NCBI RefSeq assembly: GCF_004331455.1 | Contig: NZ_SJJR01000009.1 | Location: 62,001 to 126,000 of the forward strand | DNA: 64,000 nucleotides | Direction: 5' to 3' | From: Micromonospora zingiberis | Lineage (GTDB): Bacteria; Actinomycetota; Actinomycetes; Mycobacteriales; Micromonosporaceae | Shown: positions 1 through 8,657 of the stretch, one piece after another | Numbering within the stretch: the first letter of the stretch is position 1 | Layout of the letters: each line of letters begins with the position of its first letter | The notes under the pieces: model-generated | What the model saw: the letters and a program-made list of their open reading frames with translations, nothing else | The model's database searches: none | What the model was told of the DNA's origin: nothing | Translations under genes and position numbers: made by a program

Positions 1-221
1 ACCTGACGCTCGGCGTCGAGCAGCTCGGGCTGCCGGTGGAGGAGGTGGACGCGGAGATCGGGCGACACGCGGGGGGCGACCGGATCCGGCACGACTTCGT
101 GGGCGCCATCCGCAGCGGCGTCGACGCCAGCCCGACCCTCTTCGTCAACGGCACCCGCCACGACGGCGACTTCGACCTGGCCACCCTCCTCACCACCATC
201 GACGCCGCCACCCCCACCTAA
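1..221 (+). CDS. DsbA-like thioredoxin-fold protein, C-terminal fragment
   Basis: Open reading frame entering from the left edge (first full codon at position 3) and ending at TAA 219-221; about 72 residues are visible. The segment VDASPTLFVNGTRHDG matches the cis-proline loop and following beta strand of DsbA-type thioredoxin folds, in which the proline lies next to the active site. The CxxC motif would lie upstream of the window. It could be a stand-alone DsbA-family oxidoreductase or the thioredoxin tail that some actinobacterial NhaA antiporters carry; the visible part cannot separate these. The fold is recognised from the motif only. Confidence 0.6.
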   Translation, partial: LTLGVEQLGLPVEEVDAEIGRHAGGDRIRHDFVGAIRSGVDASPTLFVNGTRHDGDFDLATLLTTIDAATPT

Positions 222-252
222 CCCCCCTCCACCCCCTCCCACCCCGTCTCCA

Positions 253-292
253 CCCCTCCACCCCGGCGGCCGCCCCTCCACCCCGGCGGCCG
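253..292. repeat. Two perfect 20-bp tandem copies
   Basis: The 20-bp C-rich unit CCCCTCCACCCCGGCGGCCG occurs at 253-272 and again at 273-292, in the intergenic gap just before a long palindrome. It has no coding support. Confidence 0.8.
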
Positions 293-296
293 CCCG

Positions 297-357
297 GTTG
301 ATCAAGAGGTTTTGGTCACGCTGCGGCCCTTACCGCGACCAAAACTTCTTGATCAAC
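297..357. terminator. Long intergenic palindrome (GATCAAGAAG family)
   Basis: Arms 297-317 and 337-357 are 21 bp each and complementary with one mismatch, around a 19-nt loop. They begin GTTGATCAAGA and end TTTTGGTC. The element sits between two convergent genes, so it can work as a bidirectional terminator. A sister element with the same outer half-arm but a different inner part lies at 13635-13694. Confidence 0.7.
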
Positions 358-409
358 GGAGCGGTGGGCACGGGGTGAGGGTGGGGTGGGGGTGGGGGTG
401 CGGTGGGGG

Positions 410-3364
410 TCAGATTAGGTGGAGGTCTCGGGCTCGGCGGACGGCGTCGCGGCGGCGGGTGGCGTCGAGCTTGCGGTAGATGTTGCGTACGTGGGTCTTG
501 ACCGTGTTCACCGACACCGACAGTTCGGCCGCGATCTCCACGTTGGACAGGATGCTCTGGAGGTAGCGCAGGATGGTCAGCTCCCGCTCGGTCAGGGGCT
601 CGTCCAGTGGCGCCACCGAGGCACCGGCCACGGTCGACTCCGCCGGTACGTCCACCACACGGACCAGTTCGCTGACCATCGGCCAGTGCGCCGTACCGGC
701 GTCGAGGTGGGCGGTGAGCAGGTGCCGCAGGCCCGGCTCGGCCCGGGTGAACGGTCGGCGGTAGCCGTCCGGTGCGGCGAGGCCGAGCGCCTGCTCCAGG
801 ATGCGACCAGCCCGGCGGTCGTCGCCGCCGCGTGCGGCGAGCACCGCGTCGAGCAGTGCGGCGTCGAGGCGTACCGGCAGCGGCCAGTCGGTTGCCGCCG
901 GCGCGGCCCAGTCCGGCAGCAGGCGCGCGGCGGCGTGCGGGTCACCGGCCCGCAGTTCCACCCGCGCCGCAGCCACCGACAGCGCGGCGGCCGGGAAGGT
1001 CTCGCCCCCCGGACCAGCAGCGCCCGACACAGTAGACCCGGACGGACCAGCGGACGGGAGCGTCGACCCGGACGGACCAGCGGACGGGAGCGTCGACCCG
1101 GGCGGACCAGCAGTGCCCGACACGGTCGACCCGGGCGGACCAGTGGCCGGGACGGGCGGGCGGGACGGGGCGGTGGCGGTGGGCCGGGTCAGGCCGGCGG
1201 TGGCCAGTTCGCGGGCGGTCGACAGGTCACCCCGCGCGCTGTGCAGGTCCACGTCGGCGGCGAGCAGCCAGGTTTCCAGCGGGCCGGACCGTCCCGACCA
1301 ACACTCGCGGGCCGCCCCGAGCAGGCGGTGCGCGGCGGTCAGGTCGCCCTCGTCGTGGCGCAGGTACGACCGGCACCAGGCGGCCAGCGCGCCGGCCGGC
1401 GGTTCACCGAGGGCCGGGGCGGCCAGCGTCAGGTTCGCCTCCGCCTCGGCGGGCTGGTCCCGGTGCAGCGCTACCAACGCCAGGGCCAGGTAGGCGTACC
1501 CGCAGTCGAGCTGCGCCGACCAGCCCTGGCAGGGCGGCAACGCGAGGGCGGCGCGGGCCGTCTCCTCGGCCGCGCGCAACTGTCCGCGCAGCGCCGCCAG
1601 CAGTGCCCAGCGGCTGGCGCTGACCAGCTCGGGGCGGGGCCGGCCGGCGACCCGGGCGGCGGTCAACGCCGCCCCGAACCCGTCCGCCGCCTCGGTCAGC
1701 TCACCGGCGTCCAGCGCCAGCCGGGCCAGCTCGATGCCGGCCACCGCCCGTACGTCGGCGTCGTCGCTCGCGTCGGTCCGCAGTGCCCCGGCGTCCTCGA
1801 CGGGGACCACGGAGTCTCCGGTAGCCGACGTCGGCGCGGTCCCGGTGGCGAGCAGGCGGGCCGCGGCAGCGCGTACCGTCGCCGGATCGCCGGCCAACCG
1901 GGCCAGGGTGAGCTCCACGGCGGCGACCAGCCGGCCGAACCGGTCCCGGCGCGGCTCGGGCAGCGAGCGGCCGTGCTCGGCGGCCAGCCGCAGCTGCGCC
2001 TCGGCCGCCCTCGGATCGCCGTGGAGGGCCCGTTCGGCGGCGCACGCCAGCGCGAGTTCCGGATCCCGTGCCACCGCATCCAGCGGAGGCGGTGCGGGCG
2101 GTGGTCCGGTCCGGTCGACCCGGTCGTACGGGACGAGTTCCGGCCACCGGGTGACGAACAGGTCGGCGGCGCTCACCCAGTCCCCGGCGGCCAGCGCGTG
2201 CCGCAGCGCGTCGGCCGGCCGGCCGTTGCCGGCGTACCAGCTGCCGGCGCGCAGGTGCAGATCACGCAGCTCGTCGGCGGGCAGCCGACCCAACTCGCGC
2301 TGCAACAGGTCGGTCAGGAGGGGATGGCAGCGGTACCACGGCGGGTGGCCACCGTCCGGGTGCAGCAACCCGGCGTCGTCCGCGAGCGCGCTCAGCCGGC
2401 CCTCGGCGGTCGCGTCGCCGACCAGCGCGTGGGCGAGGCCGGCGCAGACGGTGTCCGCGACCGCGGCCCGGCGCAGCAGCTCACGGTCCTGCGGGGCCAG
2501 CCCGGCGAGCACCTCCTCGCGTAGGTAGCCGGCGATCTCCGGCTGATCCGCACCGAGCTGGTCGATCCAGCGTTCCGGGTCCGGTTGGCTGCGCAGGGCC
2601 AGCGCGGCGATCCGCAGCGCGGCCGGCCAGCCCTCGGTACGCTGCCGCAGCCGCCGCACGGCCGCCACCGGCACCGCTGCCCCGTGCGCGGCCAGCAGGT
2701 CGGCGATCTCGTCACCGGTGAACGCCAGCTCGTTCGGGCCGATCTCGGTCAACTCACCGGCCAGCCGGAGCCGCTGCACCGCCAGCGGTGGGGCGGAACG
2801 CCCGGTCACCACCAGGCGCAGCCGCTGTTCCGTGTGGCGCAGCAGGAACTCCAGCCCGGCCAACGCCGCCGGGTCGGTGACGCGGTGCAGGTCGTCGAGG
2901 ACCAGCACCGCCGGCCGTTCCCGGGCGGCGAGGGCGGCGGCCAGCACCTCCAGTTCGTCCGGTCGCGGCGGCCGGTCGGGTATCGGCATCGTCGCCGGAT
3001 CCGCCGCCACGTCCACGATCGAGCGCAGCGCGGCCGCGAGGTACCCCCAGAGCCGGTCCGCGTCGTCGCCGGCCTCGACGGAGACCCAGGCCGGTGCCGG
3101 GGCATCGGGCTCGTTCTCCACCACCGTCCGCCGCCAGGACGCGAGCAGGGTGGTCTTTCCCCAGCCCGCCGGCGCGCGGAGCAGGGTGACCGGCCGGGCC
3201 ACCGCGTCGTCCAGCAAACGGGCCAGCCGGGGCCGCAGCACCACCGGCTCGGGCAGCAAGGCGGGTGACATGCGGGACGCCAGCAGGGGCGGACCGCCCG
3301 GCGTACGGGCCGTCGTGGTGGCCCGGACATCGCTGCGATCATCCAGCATCCGGCTCACCCCCAC
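410..3364 (-). CDS. LAL-type LuxR family transcriptional regulator (MalT-like ATPase)
   Basis: A protein of about 984 residues with the LAL layout: an N-terminal P-loop (APAGWGKTTLL, near residue 60), a Walker B-like stretch (AVLVLDDLHR), a long TPR-like helical middle, and a C-terminal LuxR/FixJ helix-turn-helix starting at PLTERELTILRYLQ with the recognition helix VSVNTVKTHVRNIYRKL. Such proteins bind ATP and an inducer and activate transcription; the inducer is unknown here. The start is uncertain: GTG 3364, GTG 3358 and ATG 3349 are all in frame. A low-complexity insert encoded by a 30-bp tandem repeat interrupts the helical middle. It is divergent from the small gene at 3495. Confidence 0.9.
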   Translation of the reverse strand: MGVSRMLDDRSDVRATTTARTPGGPPLLASRMSPALLPEPVVLRPRLARLLDDAVARPVTLLRAPAGWGKTTLLASWRRTVVENEPDAPAPAWVSVEAGDDADRLWGYLAAALRSIVDVAADPATMPIPDRPPRPDELEVLAAALAARERPAVLVLDDLHRVTDPAALAGLEFLLRHTEQRLRLVVTGRSAPPLAVQRLRLAGELTEIGPNELAFTGDEIADLLAAHGAAVPVAAVRRLRQRTEGWPAALRIAALALRSQPDPERWIDQLGADQPEIAGYLREEVLAGLAPQDRELLRRAAVADTVCAGLAHALVGDATAEGRLSALADDAGLLHPDGGHPPWYRCHPLLTDLLQRELGRLPADELRDLHLRAGSWYAGNGRPADALRHALAAGDWVSAADLFVTRWPELVPYDRVDRTGPPPAPPPLDAVARDPELALACAAERALHGDPRAAEAQLRLAAEHGRSLPEPRRDRFGRLVAAVELTLARLAGDPATVRAAAARLLATGTAPTSATGDSVVPVEDAGALRTDASDDADVRAVAGIELARLALDAGELTEAADGFGAALTAARVAGRPRPELVSASRWALLAALRGQLRAAEETARAALALPPCQGWSAQLDCGYAYLALALVALHRDQPAEAEANLTLAAPALGEPPAGALAAWCRSYLRHDEGDLTAAHRLLGAARECWSGRSGPLETWLLAADVDLHSARGDLSTARELATAGLTRPTATAPSRPPVPATGPPGSTVSGTAGPPGSTLPSAGPSGSTLPSAGPSGSTVSGAAGPGGETFPAAALSVAAARVELRAGDPHAAARLLPDWAAPAATDWPLPVRLDAALLDAVLAARGGDDRRAGRILEQALGLAAPDGYRRPFTRAEPGLRHLLTAHLDAGTAHWPMVSELVRVVDVPAESTVAGASVAPLDEPLTERELTILRYLQSILSNVEIAAELSVSVNTVKTHVRNIYRKLDATRRRDAVRRARDLHLI
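1035..1127. repeat. 30-bp in-frame tandem repeat inside the LAL regulator
   Basis: Units at 1035-1064 and 1065-1094 are identical 30-mers, followed by a diverged 33-bp unit at 1095-1127 and part of a fourth. On the coding strand they give a Gly/Ser/Pro/Thr linker (GPSGSTLPSA repeated). The copy number is a multiple of three bases, so the frame is kept. Confidence 0.85.
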
Positions 3365-3494
3365 GGACGCGTTCCCCTCCCCCGGTCCTGCGGCCGGCGG
3401 TTACCCGACGTTGGGCGGTTCACCCCTTCCGGAGGAGCCCGGTTCACCCGGGCTGTGGGGACGGTGGAGGTCGCGCGGACTTCGGGAGGTGCCG

Positions 3495-3950
3495 GTGGGA
3501 CGGGTGGGAACGGCGTTCGCGGTGGCCGGCGTCCTCGGCGCGGCGACGATCCGGGCGGTACGTAGCGCCCTCACCCGCTGGTGGCCCGGGCGCGCCGCCG
3601 GTGAGCGGCGCACCGCCCTCCGGCGGCCGGCACGGCCGGAGGCGGGACGGGCCGGCGGGTGGACCGCGCCGTGGCAGGTGGTCACCATCGACCGCCCACC
3701 CGACGAGGTGCTGCCGGCGGGGGTCTGGCCGGAGCCACTGCGCCAGCTCGACGGCGCCGTACAGGTCGAGTTGCGCCGCCCGCCCGGCGGTCGGCGTACC
3801 GAGTTGGCCGCCCGGCCGGTCACCGGCCCCACCGGGCTGGCCGCGCATCTGGTGGGCGACGATCCGCAGCTCGCGGTACGTCACGCCCTGTGGCAGACCA
3901 AACGGCTCGCCGAGGCCGGCGAGGTGCCGCCGACCGGCCGACCGGACTGA
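3495..3950 (+). CDS. Hypothetical protein with N-terminal hydrophobic segment, SRPBCC-like C-terminus
   Basis: I chose GTG 3495 because a GGAGG lies five bases upstream; this gives 151 residues. The first ~20 residues (VGTAFAVAGVLGAATI) form one weak hydrophobic segment, followed by an Arg-rich linker and a compact domain containing WQVVTIDRPPDEV and RTELAARPV. These resemble the start and core strands of SRPBCC-type integral-membrane proteins, but the match is by eye only. The next gene starts 48 bp downstream on the same strand, so the two may be co-transcribed. Confidence 0.65.
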   Translation: MGRVGTAFAVAGVLGAATIRAVRSALTRWWPGRAAGERRTALRRPARPEAGRAGGWTAPWQVVTIDRPPDEVLPAGVWPEPLRQLDGAVQVELRRPPGGRRTELAARPVTGPTGLAAHLVGDDPQLAVRHALWQTKRLAEAGEVPPTGRPD

Positions 3951-3998
3951 GCGTCGCCGAGCCGGGCGGCTGCGCGTCCGGACTGGCATGATCGCGGG

Positions 3999-5189
3999 AT
4001 GGCTGCGGAGCGGGCGTACGACATCGTGCTGTTCGGGGCGACCGGCTTCACCGGCGGTCTCACCGCCGACTATCTCGCCCGGCACGCACCACCCGGGCTG
4101 CGCTGGGCGATCGCCGGGCGCAACCCCGACAAGCTGGCCACGGTCCGCGACCGGCTGACCGCGATCGACCCGGCGCTGGCCGGGCTGCCGCTGCTCACCG
4201 CCGACGCCACCGACCCGGCCTCGCTGCGGGCGGTGGCCGTGGCCGCCCGGGTGGTGGCCAGCGCCGTCGGGCCGTACATCGAGTACGGGGAGCCGCTGGT
4301 GGCCGCCTGCGCCGCCGCCGGCACCGACTACCTGGACATCACCGGCGAGCCGGAGTTCGTCGACCTGATGTACCTGCGCCATCACGCCGAGGCGGTACGC
4401 ACCGGCGCCCGGCTGGTGCACAGTTGCGGCTTCGACTCGATCCCCCACGACCTGGGCGTCTGGTTCACGATCAAGCAGTTGCCCGCCGACGTGCCGATCA
4501 CCGTGGACGGCTACGTGCGGGCCGGTGGGCGCTTCTCCGCCGGCACCTACCACTCGGTGTTGACCGCCTTCTCGCGTACCGCCGAGATGTCCCGGGCGGC
4601 CCGCGAGCGCCGCGCCGTCGAGCCGCGCCCGACCGACCGCCGGGTGCGGGCCGTCGCGGGGAAGCTGGCCCGGTCGCGCGACCTGCCGGCCTGGGCGGTG
4701 CCGCTGCCGACCATCGACCCGCAGGTGGTACGCCGCTCGGCGGCGGCCCGCCCGGAGTACGGGCCGGACTTCCGCTACCGGCACTTCGCGGCGGTACGGC
4801 GGTTGCCGACGGTGCTGGTCGCCGGTGCCGGCCTGGGCGCGCTGGCCGGGCTGGTGAAGGTGCCGCCGGCCCGGCGTTGGCTGCTCGGCCGGCTCACCTC
4901 CGGCCAGGGCCCGAACGCCGAGCAGCGGGCCAAGTCGTGGTTCCGGGTCCGGTTCGTCGGCTCCGGCGGCGACCGGCGGGTGGTGACCGAGGTGGCCGGC
5001 GGCGATCCCGGCTACGACGAGACCGCCAAGATGCTCGCCGAGTCGGCGCTCTGCCTGGCCCTGGACGACCTGCCGGCCACCGCCGGGCAGGTCACCCCGG
5101 TCACCGCGATGGGTGACGCCCTGTTGCACCGCCTCACCGCCGCCGGCCTCACCTTCCGGGTCCTGGAGGAAGGAAGGGCACCCGGTTAA
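3999..5189 (+). CDS. Saccharopine dehydrogenase-like / trans-acting enoyl reductase family protein
   Basis: 396 residues. The N-terminus YDIVLFGATGFTGG is a Rossmann dinucleotide-binding loop of the saccharopine-dehydrogenase-like family. The later block CGFDSIPHDLGVW, followed by the long insert and the C-terminal YDETAKMLAESALCL, is typical of the trans-acting enoyl reductase group (Rv2449c-like). A role in lipid or polyketide double-bond reduction is known for some members; the substrate here is unknown. Its last residues (GRAPG and stop) lie inside an intergenic repeat element beginning at 5170, so the native C-terminus may have been replaced when the element arrived. Confidence 0.85.
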   Translation: MAAERAYDIVLFGATGFTGGLTADYLARHAPPGLRWAIAGRNPDKLATVRDRLTAIDPALAGLPLLTADATDPASLRAVAVAARVVASAVGPYIEYGEPLVAACAAAGTDYLDITGEPEFVDLMYLRHHAEAVRTGARLVHSCGFDSIPHDLGVWFTIKQLPADVPITVDGYVRAGGRFSAGTYHSVLTAFSRTAEMSRAARERRAVEPRPTDRRVRAVAGKLARSRDLPAWAVPLPTIDPQVVRRSAAARPEYGPDFRYRHFAAVRRLPTVLVAGAGLGALAGLVKVPPARRWLLGRLTSGQGPNAEQRAKSWFRVRFVGSGGDRRVVTEVAGGDPGYDETAKMLAESALCLALDDLPATAGQVTPVTAMGDALLHRLTAAGLTFRVLEEGRAPG

Positions 5190-5229
5190 CGCCTGCGGTA
5201 GAGCAGGGGTCCCCGGTTAACACCTGCGG
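5170..5229. repeat. 55-bp intergenic repeat element, copy 1
   Basis: Begins AAGGAAGGGC and contains two GTTAAC(G/A)CC blocks. Aligned without gaps to the reverse complement of 62804-62860 it matches at 43 of 55 positions by my count. Internal near-inverted halves (GGGCACCCGGTTAAC against GGGGTCCCCGGTTAAC) suggest a foldable mobile or REP-like sequence. It overlaps the 3' end of the preceding gene. Confidence 0.75.
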
Positions 5230-5274
5230 CAGCGACTTGACCCTCGACCAGGTCGAGGGGGCAGGATCGCGGGC

Positions 5275-6423
5275 GTGGACAGTGACCTGCGCAGCATCGG
5301 CGAGCTGGCCCGGGCCAGCGGACTGACGGTGAGCGCCCTGCGGTTCTACGACGCCGCCGGGGTGCTGGTGCCCGCCTGGGTCGACCCGGCCACCGGGTAC
5401 CGCCGGTACACCGACGACCAGGTGGCACCGGCCCGGCTGGTGGCCGGGCTGCGTCGGGTGGGCATGCCGGTGGCCGAGATCGCCCGCGCGGTACGCGCCG
5501 AACCCGCCGTGGTGCACCGGCTGCTCGACACCCACGTACGCCGGCTGGAGGAGGGGCTGGCCGACGCCCGCCGCGAGGTGTCCCGGATCCGCTCCCTGCT
5601 GCCGGCCGACCAGCCGTCGGCGGTCACCCGGCTCACGCTGACCGTGGCCGCGCTGGCCGCCGCCGTGGACGCCGTACGGTTCGCCGTCGGCACCGACCCC
5701 GAGCTGCCGGCGTTGACCGGGGTCCTGTTCGACGTGGCCGAGACGGGCGTCCAACTGGTGGCGACCGACCGGCACCGGCTGGCGGTGGCGACGGCCGAGG
5801 CGGCGGTGCACGGCCCGGCGGTGCGTACCGTGCTGCCGCTGGACGCCGTCGACGCCCTACGCCAGCTCCTCACCACGGCGACCCGGGGCCAAGCGGACCA
5901 GGACGGGGCGGACCACGGCGGGGCAGCCCGGGGCGAGGTGACGCTGACCGTGGCCGGTTCGTCGCTGGTCGCCGACGTGGCCGGGCACCGGTTGCGGGCC
6001 ACCGCGCTGCCGGACGACTTCCCCGACTACCACGCGCTGCTGCCGCGATCCGGTGCCGCCGGGCCGGCACGTCGGGTTCCGGTCGACGCCGAATGGCTGG
6101 TCACCGCGCTGCGGGCCGGCGGGCCGGCGGCCGTTCGCCAGTACGCCGGCCGGTCGTGGCCGGTGACCGTGCTCGGCCTGGGTACGCCGGACCGGCTCCG
6201 CCTGCTCGGCCCCGACGACCTGACCGGCGACGACAACCCGGCCGACCCCGGCGACCGCACCGAACTGCGGGTCGGGGTCAACGGCGCGTACCTGCTCGAC
6301 GCGCTGGGCGCGGCGGGCCGCCGGCACCTGACGCTGGAGGTGGACAGCCCACTCACGCCGCTGGCCATCCGCCGCCCGGACGACGAGGGGGCCTTCTCCA
6401 TCCTGATGCCGATCCGGCTCTGA
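5275..6423 (+). CDS. MerR family regulator fused to a DNA polymerase III beta-clamp-like domain
   Basis: 382 residues, GTG start. Residues ~1-75 are a MerR winged helix (SIGELARASGLTVSALRFYD, then GYRRYTDDQV), followed by a dimerisation helix to about residue 115. The remainder resembles sliding-clamp folds: VAALAAAVDAVRFAVGTD, then LTGVLFDVAETGVQLVATD and RLAVAT, a pattern like the beta clamp strand 'L.GI.L...DG.L.L.ATD..RLA'. In the canonical clamp these strands make a ring on DNA; here a single domain pair may serve as a ligand-binding or dimer interface. No metal-binding cysteines are visible. The target promoter is unknown. The gene lies alone between an enoyl reductase and serS. Confidence 0.85.
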   Translation: MDSDLRSIGELARASGLTVSALRFYDAAGVLVPAWVDPATGYRRYTDDQVAPARLVAGLRRVGMPVAEIARAVRAEPAVVHRLLDTHVRRLEEGLADARREVSRIRSLLPADQPSAVTRLTLTVAALAAAVDAVRFAVGTDPELPALTGVLFDVAETGVQLVATDRHRLAVATAEAAVHGPAVRTVLPLDAVDALRQLLTTATRGQADQDGADHGGAARGEVTLTVAGSSLVADVAGHRLRATALPDDFPDYHALLPRSGAAGPARRVPVDAEWLVTALRAGGPAAVRQYAGRSWPVTVLGLGTPDRLRLLGPDDLTGDDNPADPGDRTELRVGVNGAYLLDALGAAGRRHLTLEVDSPLTPLAIRRPDDEGAFSILMPIRL

Positions 6424-6532
6424 GCCCCGTGCCGTCGCTGACCCGACGTGGGGGCCGGGTGCGGGAGAAAAGGGGATCGGGGCCCGGCGGTAGCATCACC
6501 GGGTCAGCCTGACTTGGAGCGTACGGAGCAGC

Positions 6533-7813
6533 ATGCTCGACATGGAGTTGATCCGGAAGGATCGCGACGCGGTGGCGACCGCGCTGGCAAAGCGGCTGGA
6601 GGCCACCGAGGTCGACCGGGCGCTGGACGAGATCCAGCACCTCGACCGGGAGCGCCGCCGGCTGATCACCGAGATCGACGGGGAGCGGCAGCGCCGCAAG
6701 GCCGAGGCCCGGGCGTACGCGCAGGCCAAGCGGGCCGGTGTCGAGCCGGAGGTGGCCAGCGAGGCCGGCCGTAAGCAGGTCGCCGAGTTGGAGGCCGAGC
6801 TCGACGAGGTGCAGTCGCGGCTGCGTACCGTCATGAGCGAGCTGCCGAACCTGCCCGCCGACGACGTGGTCAGCGGCGGCAAGGAAGCCAACCGGGTGGT
6901 CAAGACCTTCGGTGCCCCACCGGCGATCGAGAAGATCCGTGACCACGTCGAGTTGAGCCGGATGCTGGGCCTGGTCGACCACGAGCGCGGCGTCAAGCTG
7001 GGTGGTTCGGGCTTCTGGATGTACACCGGGCTGGGTGCCCGGCTGGAGTGGGCGCTGATCAACTGGTTGATCGAGCGGAACATCGAGGCCGGGTACGAGT
7101 TCCTGCTCCCGCCGCACCTGCTGCTGGACACCGCCGGCTTCGCCGCCGGCCAGTTCCCCAAGTTCTACGACGACGTCTACCACCTGGACAAGCAGTCCGG
7201 CCAGCGCGGGCAGTTCCTGCTGCCCACCGCCGAGACGGCGATCCTCGGGGCGTACCAGGACGAGATCCTGGAGACCGCGAAGCTGCCGCTGCGGGTGTTC
7301 GCGTACACCCCCTGTTACCGCCGGGAGGCGGCCGGGTCACACTCGGACGAGCGGGGCACGGTCCGCGGCCACCAGTTCAACAAGGTGGAGATCTTCCAGT
7401 TCGCCCTGCCCGAGCAGGCCGACGCCGCACTGGAGCAGATGGTCGGCCACGCGGAGAGCCTGGTCGAGGGGTTGGGCCTGCACTACCAGCGCAGCCTGCT
7501 GGCCGCCGGTGACTCCAGCGCCTCGATGCGCAAGACCCTCGACATCGAGGTGTGGATGCCGAGCACCGGCAAGTACAAGGAGGTCTCCTCGGTCTCCTGG
7601 GGCGGTGACTACCAGGCCCGCCGGGCGGCGATCCGCTACCGGGAGCCGGGCGGCAAGCAGACCCGCTTCGTACACACCCTCAACGGGTCGGCGCTGGCGA
7701 CCAGCCGGCTGTTCCCGGCCATCCTGGAGCAGTTCCAGCAGCCCGACGGTTCGGTGCTGGTGCCGGAGGTGCTCCGCGACCGGCTCGGCACCGACCGCCT
7801 CACCCCACGCTGA
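6533..7813 (+). CDS. serS: Seryl-tRNA synthetase
   Basis: 426 residues, the normal length for bacterial SerRS. The N-terminal coiled-coil tRNA-binding arm runs over roughly residues 30-105 (Arg/Glu/Ala-rich, RRKAEARAYAQAK). Class II motifs are present: motif 2 YRREAAGSHSDERGT and motif 3 NGSALATSRLFPAILE. It charges tRNA-Ser and tRNA-Sec with serine in the cytoplasm. ATG 6533 gives the expected MLDMELIRKD N-terminus. No T-box or attenuator is apparent in the 109-bp leader. A strong stem-loop follows the stop codon. Confidence 0.97.
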   Translation: MLDMELIRKDRDAVATALAKRLEATEVDRALDEIQHLDRERRRLITEIDGERQRRKAEARAYAQAKRAGVEPEVASEAGRKQVAELEAELDEVQSRLRTVMSELPNLPADDVVSGGKEANRVVKTFGAPPAIEKIRDHVELSRMLGLVDHERGVKLGGSGFWMYTGLGARLEWALINWLIERNIEAGYEFLLPPHLLLDTAGFAAGQFPKFYDDVYHLDKQSGQRGQFLLPTAETAILGAYQDEILETAKLPLRVFAYTPCYRREAAGSHSDERGTVRGHQFNKVEIFQFALPEQADAALEQMVGHAESLVEGLGLHYQRSLLAAGDSSASMRKTLDIEVWMPSTGKYKEVSSVSWGGDYQARRAAIRYREPGGKQTRFVHTLNGSALATSRLFPAILEQFQQPDGSVLVPEVLRDRLGTDRLTPR

Positions 7814-7818
7814 CCGGT

Positions 7819-7853
7819 ACCGTCGGGGGCCGCGCCGCGCGACCCCCGACGGT
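7819..7853. terminator. Stem-loop terminator after serS
   Basis: Perfect 11-bp arms ACCGTCGGGGG (7819-7829) and CCCCCGACGGT (7843-7853) with a 13-nt loop, six bases after the serS stop codon. There is no U-tract, as usual in high-GC actinomycetes. It lies between convergent genes. Confidence 0.75.
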
Positions 7854-7945
7854 CAACGCCGGTTTTCCGCCCGTCCGGCCCTGACGCCACGCCGACGGCC
7901 GTCAGCAGGCAGCAGCGGGCCACCGACGCCGGGGCGACCCCGGCC

Positions 7946-8545
7946 TCAGGCCGCCAGCGCGGTGACCCGACGGGTGAGGTCCTCCCCGTCCAGCCAACCC
8001 TGGTGGATCACCCGGCCGTCCCGGTCGATGATCACGAAGGTGCTCTGCTGGACGACCTCGAACCGCCGCCAGATCGCACCCTCCCGGTCGTCGATCTGCG
8101 GCACCGGCTCCAGTTCGAACTCGGTGACGAAGTCGGACATCGCCCGGTGTTCGCCGAGCCCGGCGACCCCGATGATCGGCACGGTGTCCCGGAACTGCGG
8201 CGCGATCTCGGCCACCGTCCACGCCTGGCTGGCGCAGGCGGCGCACCAGGGCGCCCAGAACCAGAGCACGACCGGCCGCCCGGCCAGGGTGGCCGCGTCG
8301 AACGCCGTACCGTCCAGGGCCTTGCCGGTGAACCGGAGGGTGTCCGGTACGGACACCGGGCCGGTGGGGCCGGCCGACGGGGACGCGGCGGCGCTGACCG
8401 CCGGCGTCCCGGCGGGCGGGGCACCGCCCGGTGCGGCCGCCTCGGCGCCCGCGTCGGCGCCGCACCCGGCACCGGCCAGTACGACGGCCAGCAGGGCGGC
8501 GGTGAGCGTACCGGTGGACCGTCCCGTCGTTCGTGCCGTGCCCAT
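7946..8545 (-). CDS. TlpA-like thioredoxin-domain lipoprotein
   Basis: I chose ATG 8545 because AAGGAGA precedes it by five bases; this gives 199 residues. A lipoprotein-type signal (TAALLAVVLAGAGC) is followed by a low-complexity Ala/Gly/Pro linker and a thioredoxin fold with the redox motif WCAAC (in FWAPWCAACASQ) and a later STFVIIDRDG strand. It probably anchors to the outer face of the membrane and exchanges disulfides or serves haem-protein maturation. The lipobox is imperfect at -3 (Gly). It is the last gene of a three-gene minus-strand set with a NuoF-like flavoprotein and a haem membrane protein. Confidence 0.85.
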   Translation of the reverse strand: MGTARTTGRSTGTLTAALLAVVLAGAGCGADAGAEAAAPGGAPPAGTPAVSAAASPSAGPTGPVSVPDTLRFTGKALDGTAFDAATLAGRPVVLWFWAPWCAACASQAWTVAEIAPQFRDTVPIIGVAGLGEHRAMSDFVTEFELEPVPQIDDREGAIWRRFEVVQQSTFVIIDRDGRVIHQGWLDGEDLTRRVTALAA

Positions 8546-8657
8546 CCGCGTCTCCTTCGTTCGCTCATGCCGCCCCCGGTTCCGCCGGGGAGGGCCGGCC
8601 ACCGAGCGGTCAGGTCGCAGCCGGGCGCGGTAGCCGCGCGGCTCGGTCCGACCTCGG

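Noticed and set aside
419..2524. 701-codon plus-strand frame opposite the LAL regulator
   Set aside because: Arg/Gly/Gln-rich composition, no motif, exactly antisense to a clear gene.
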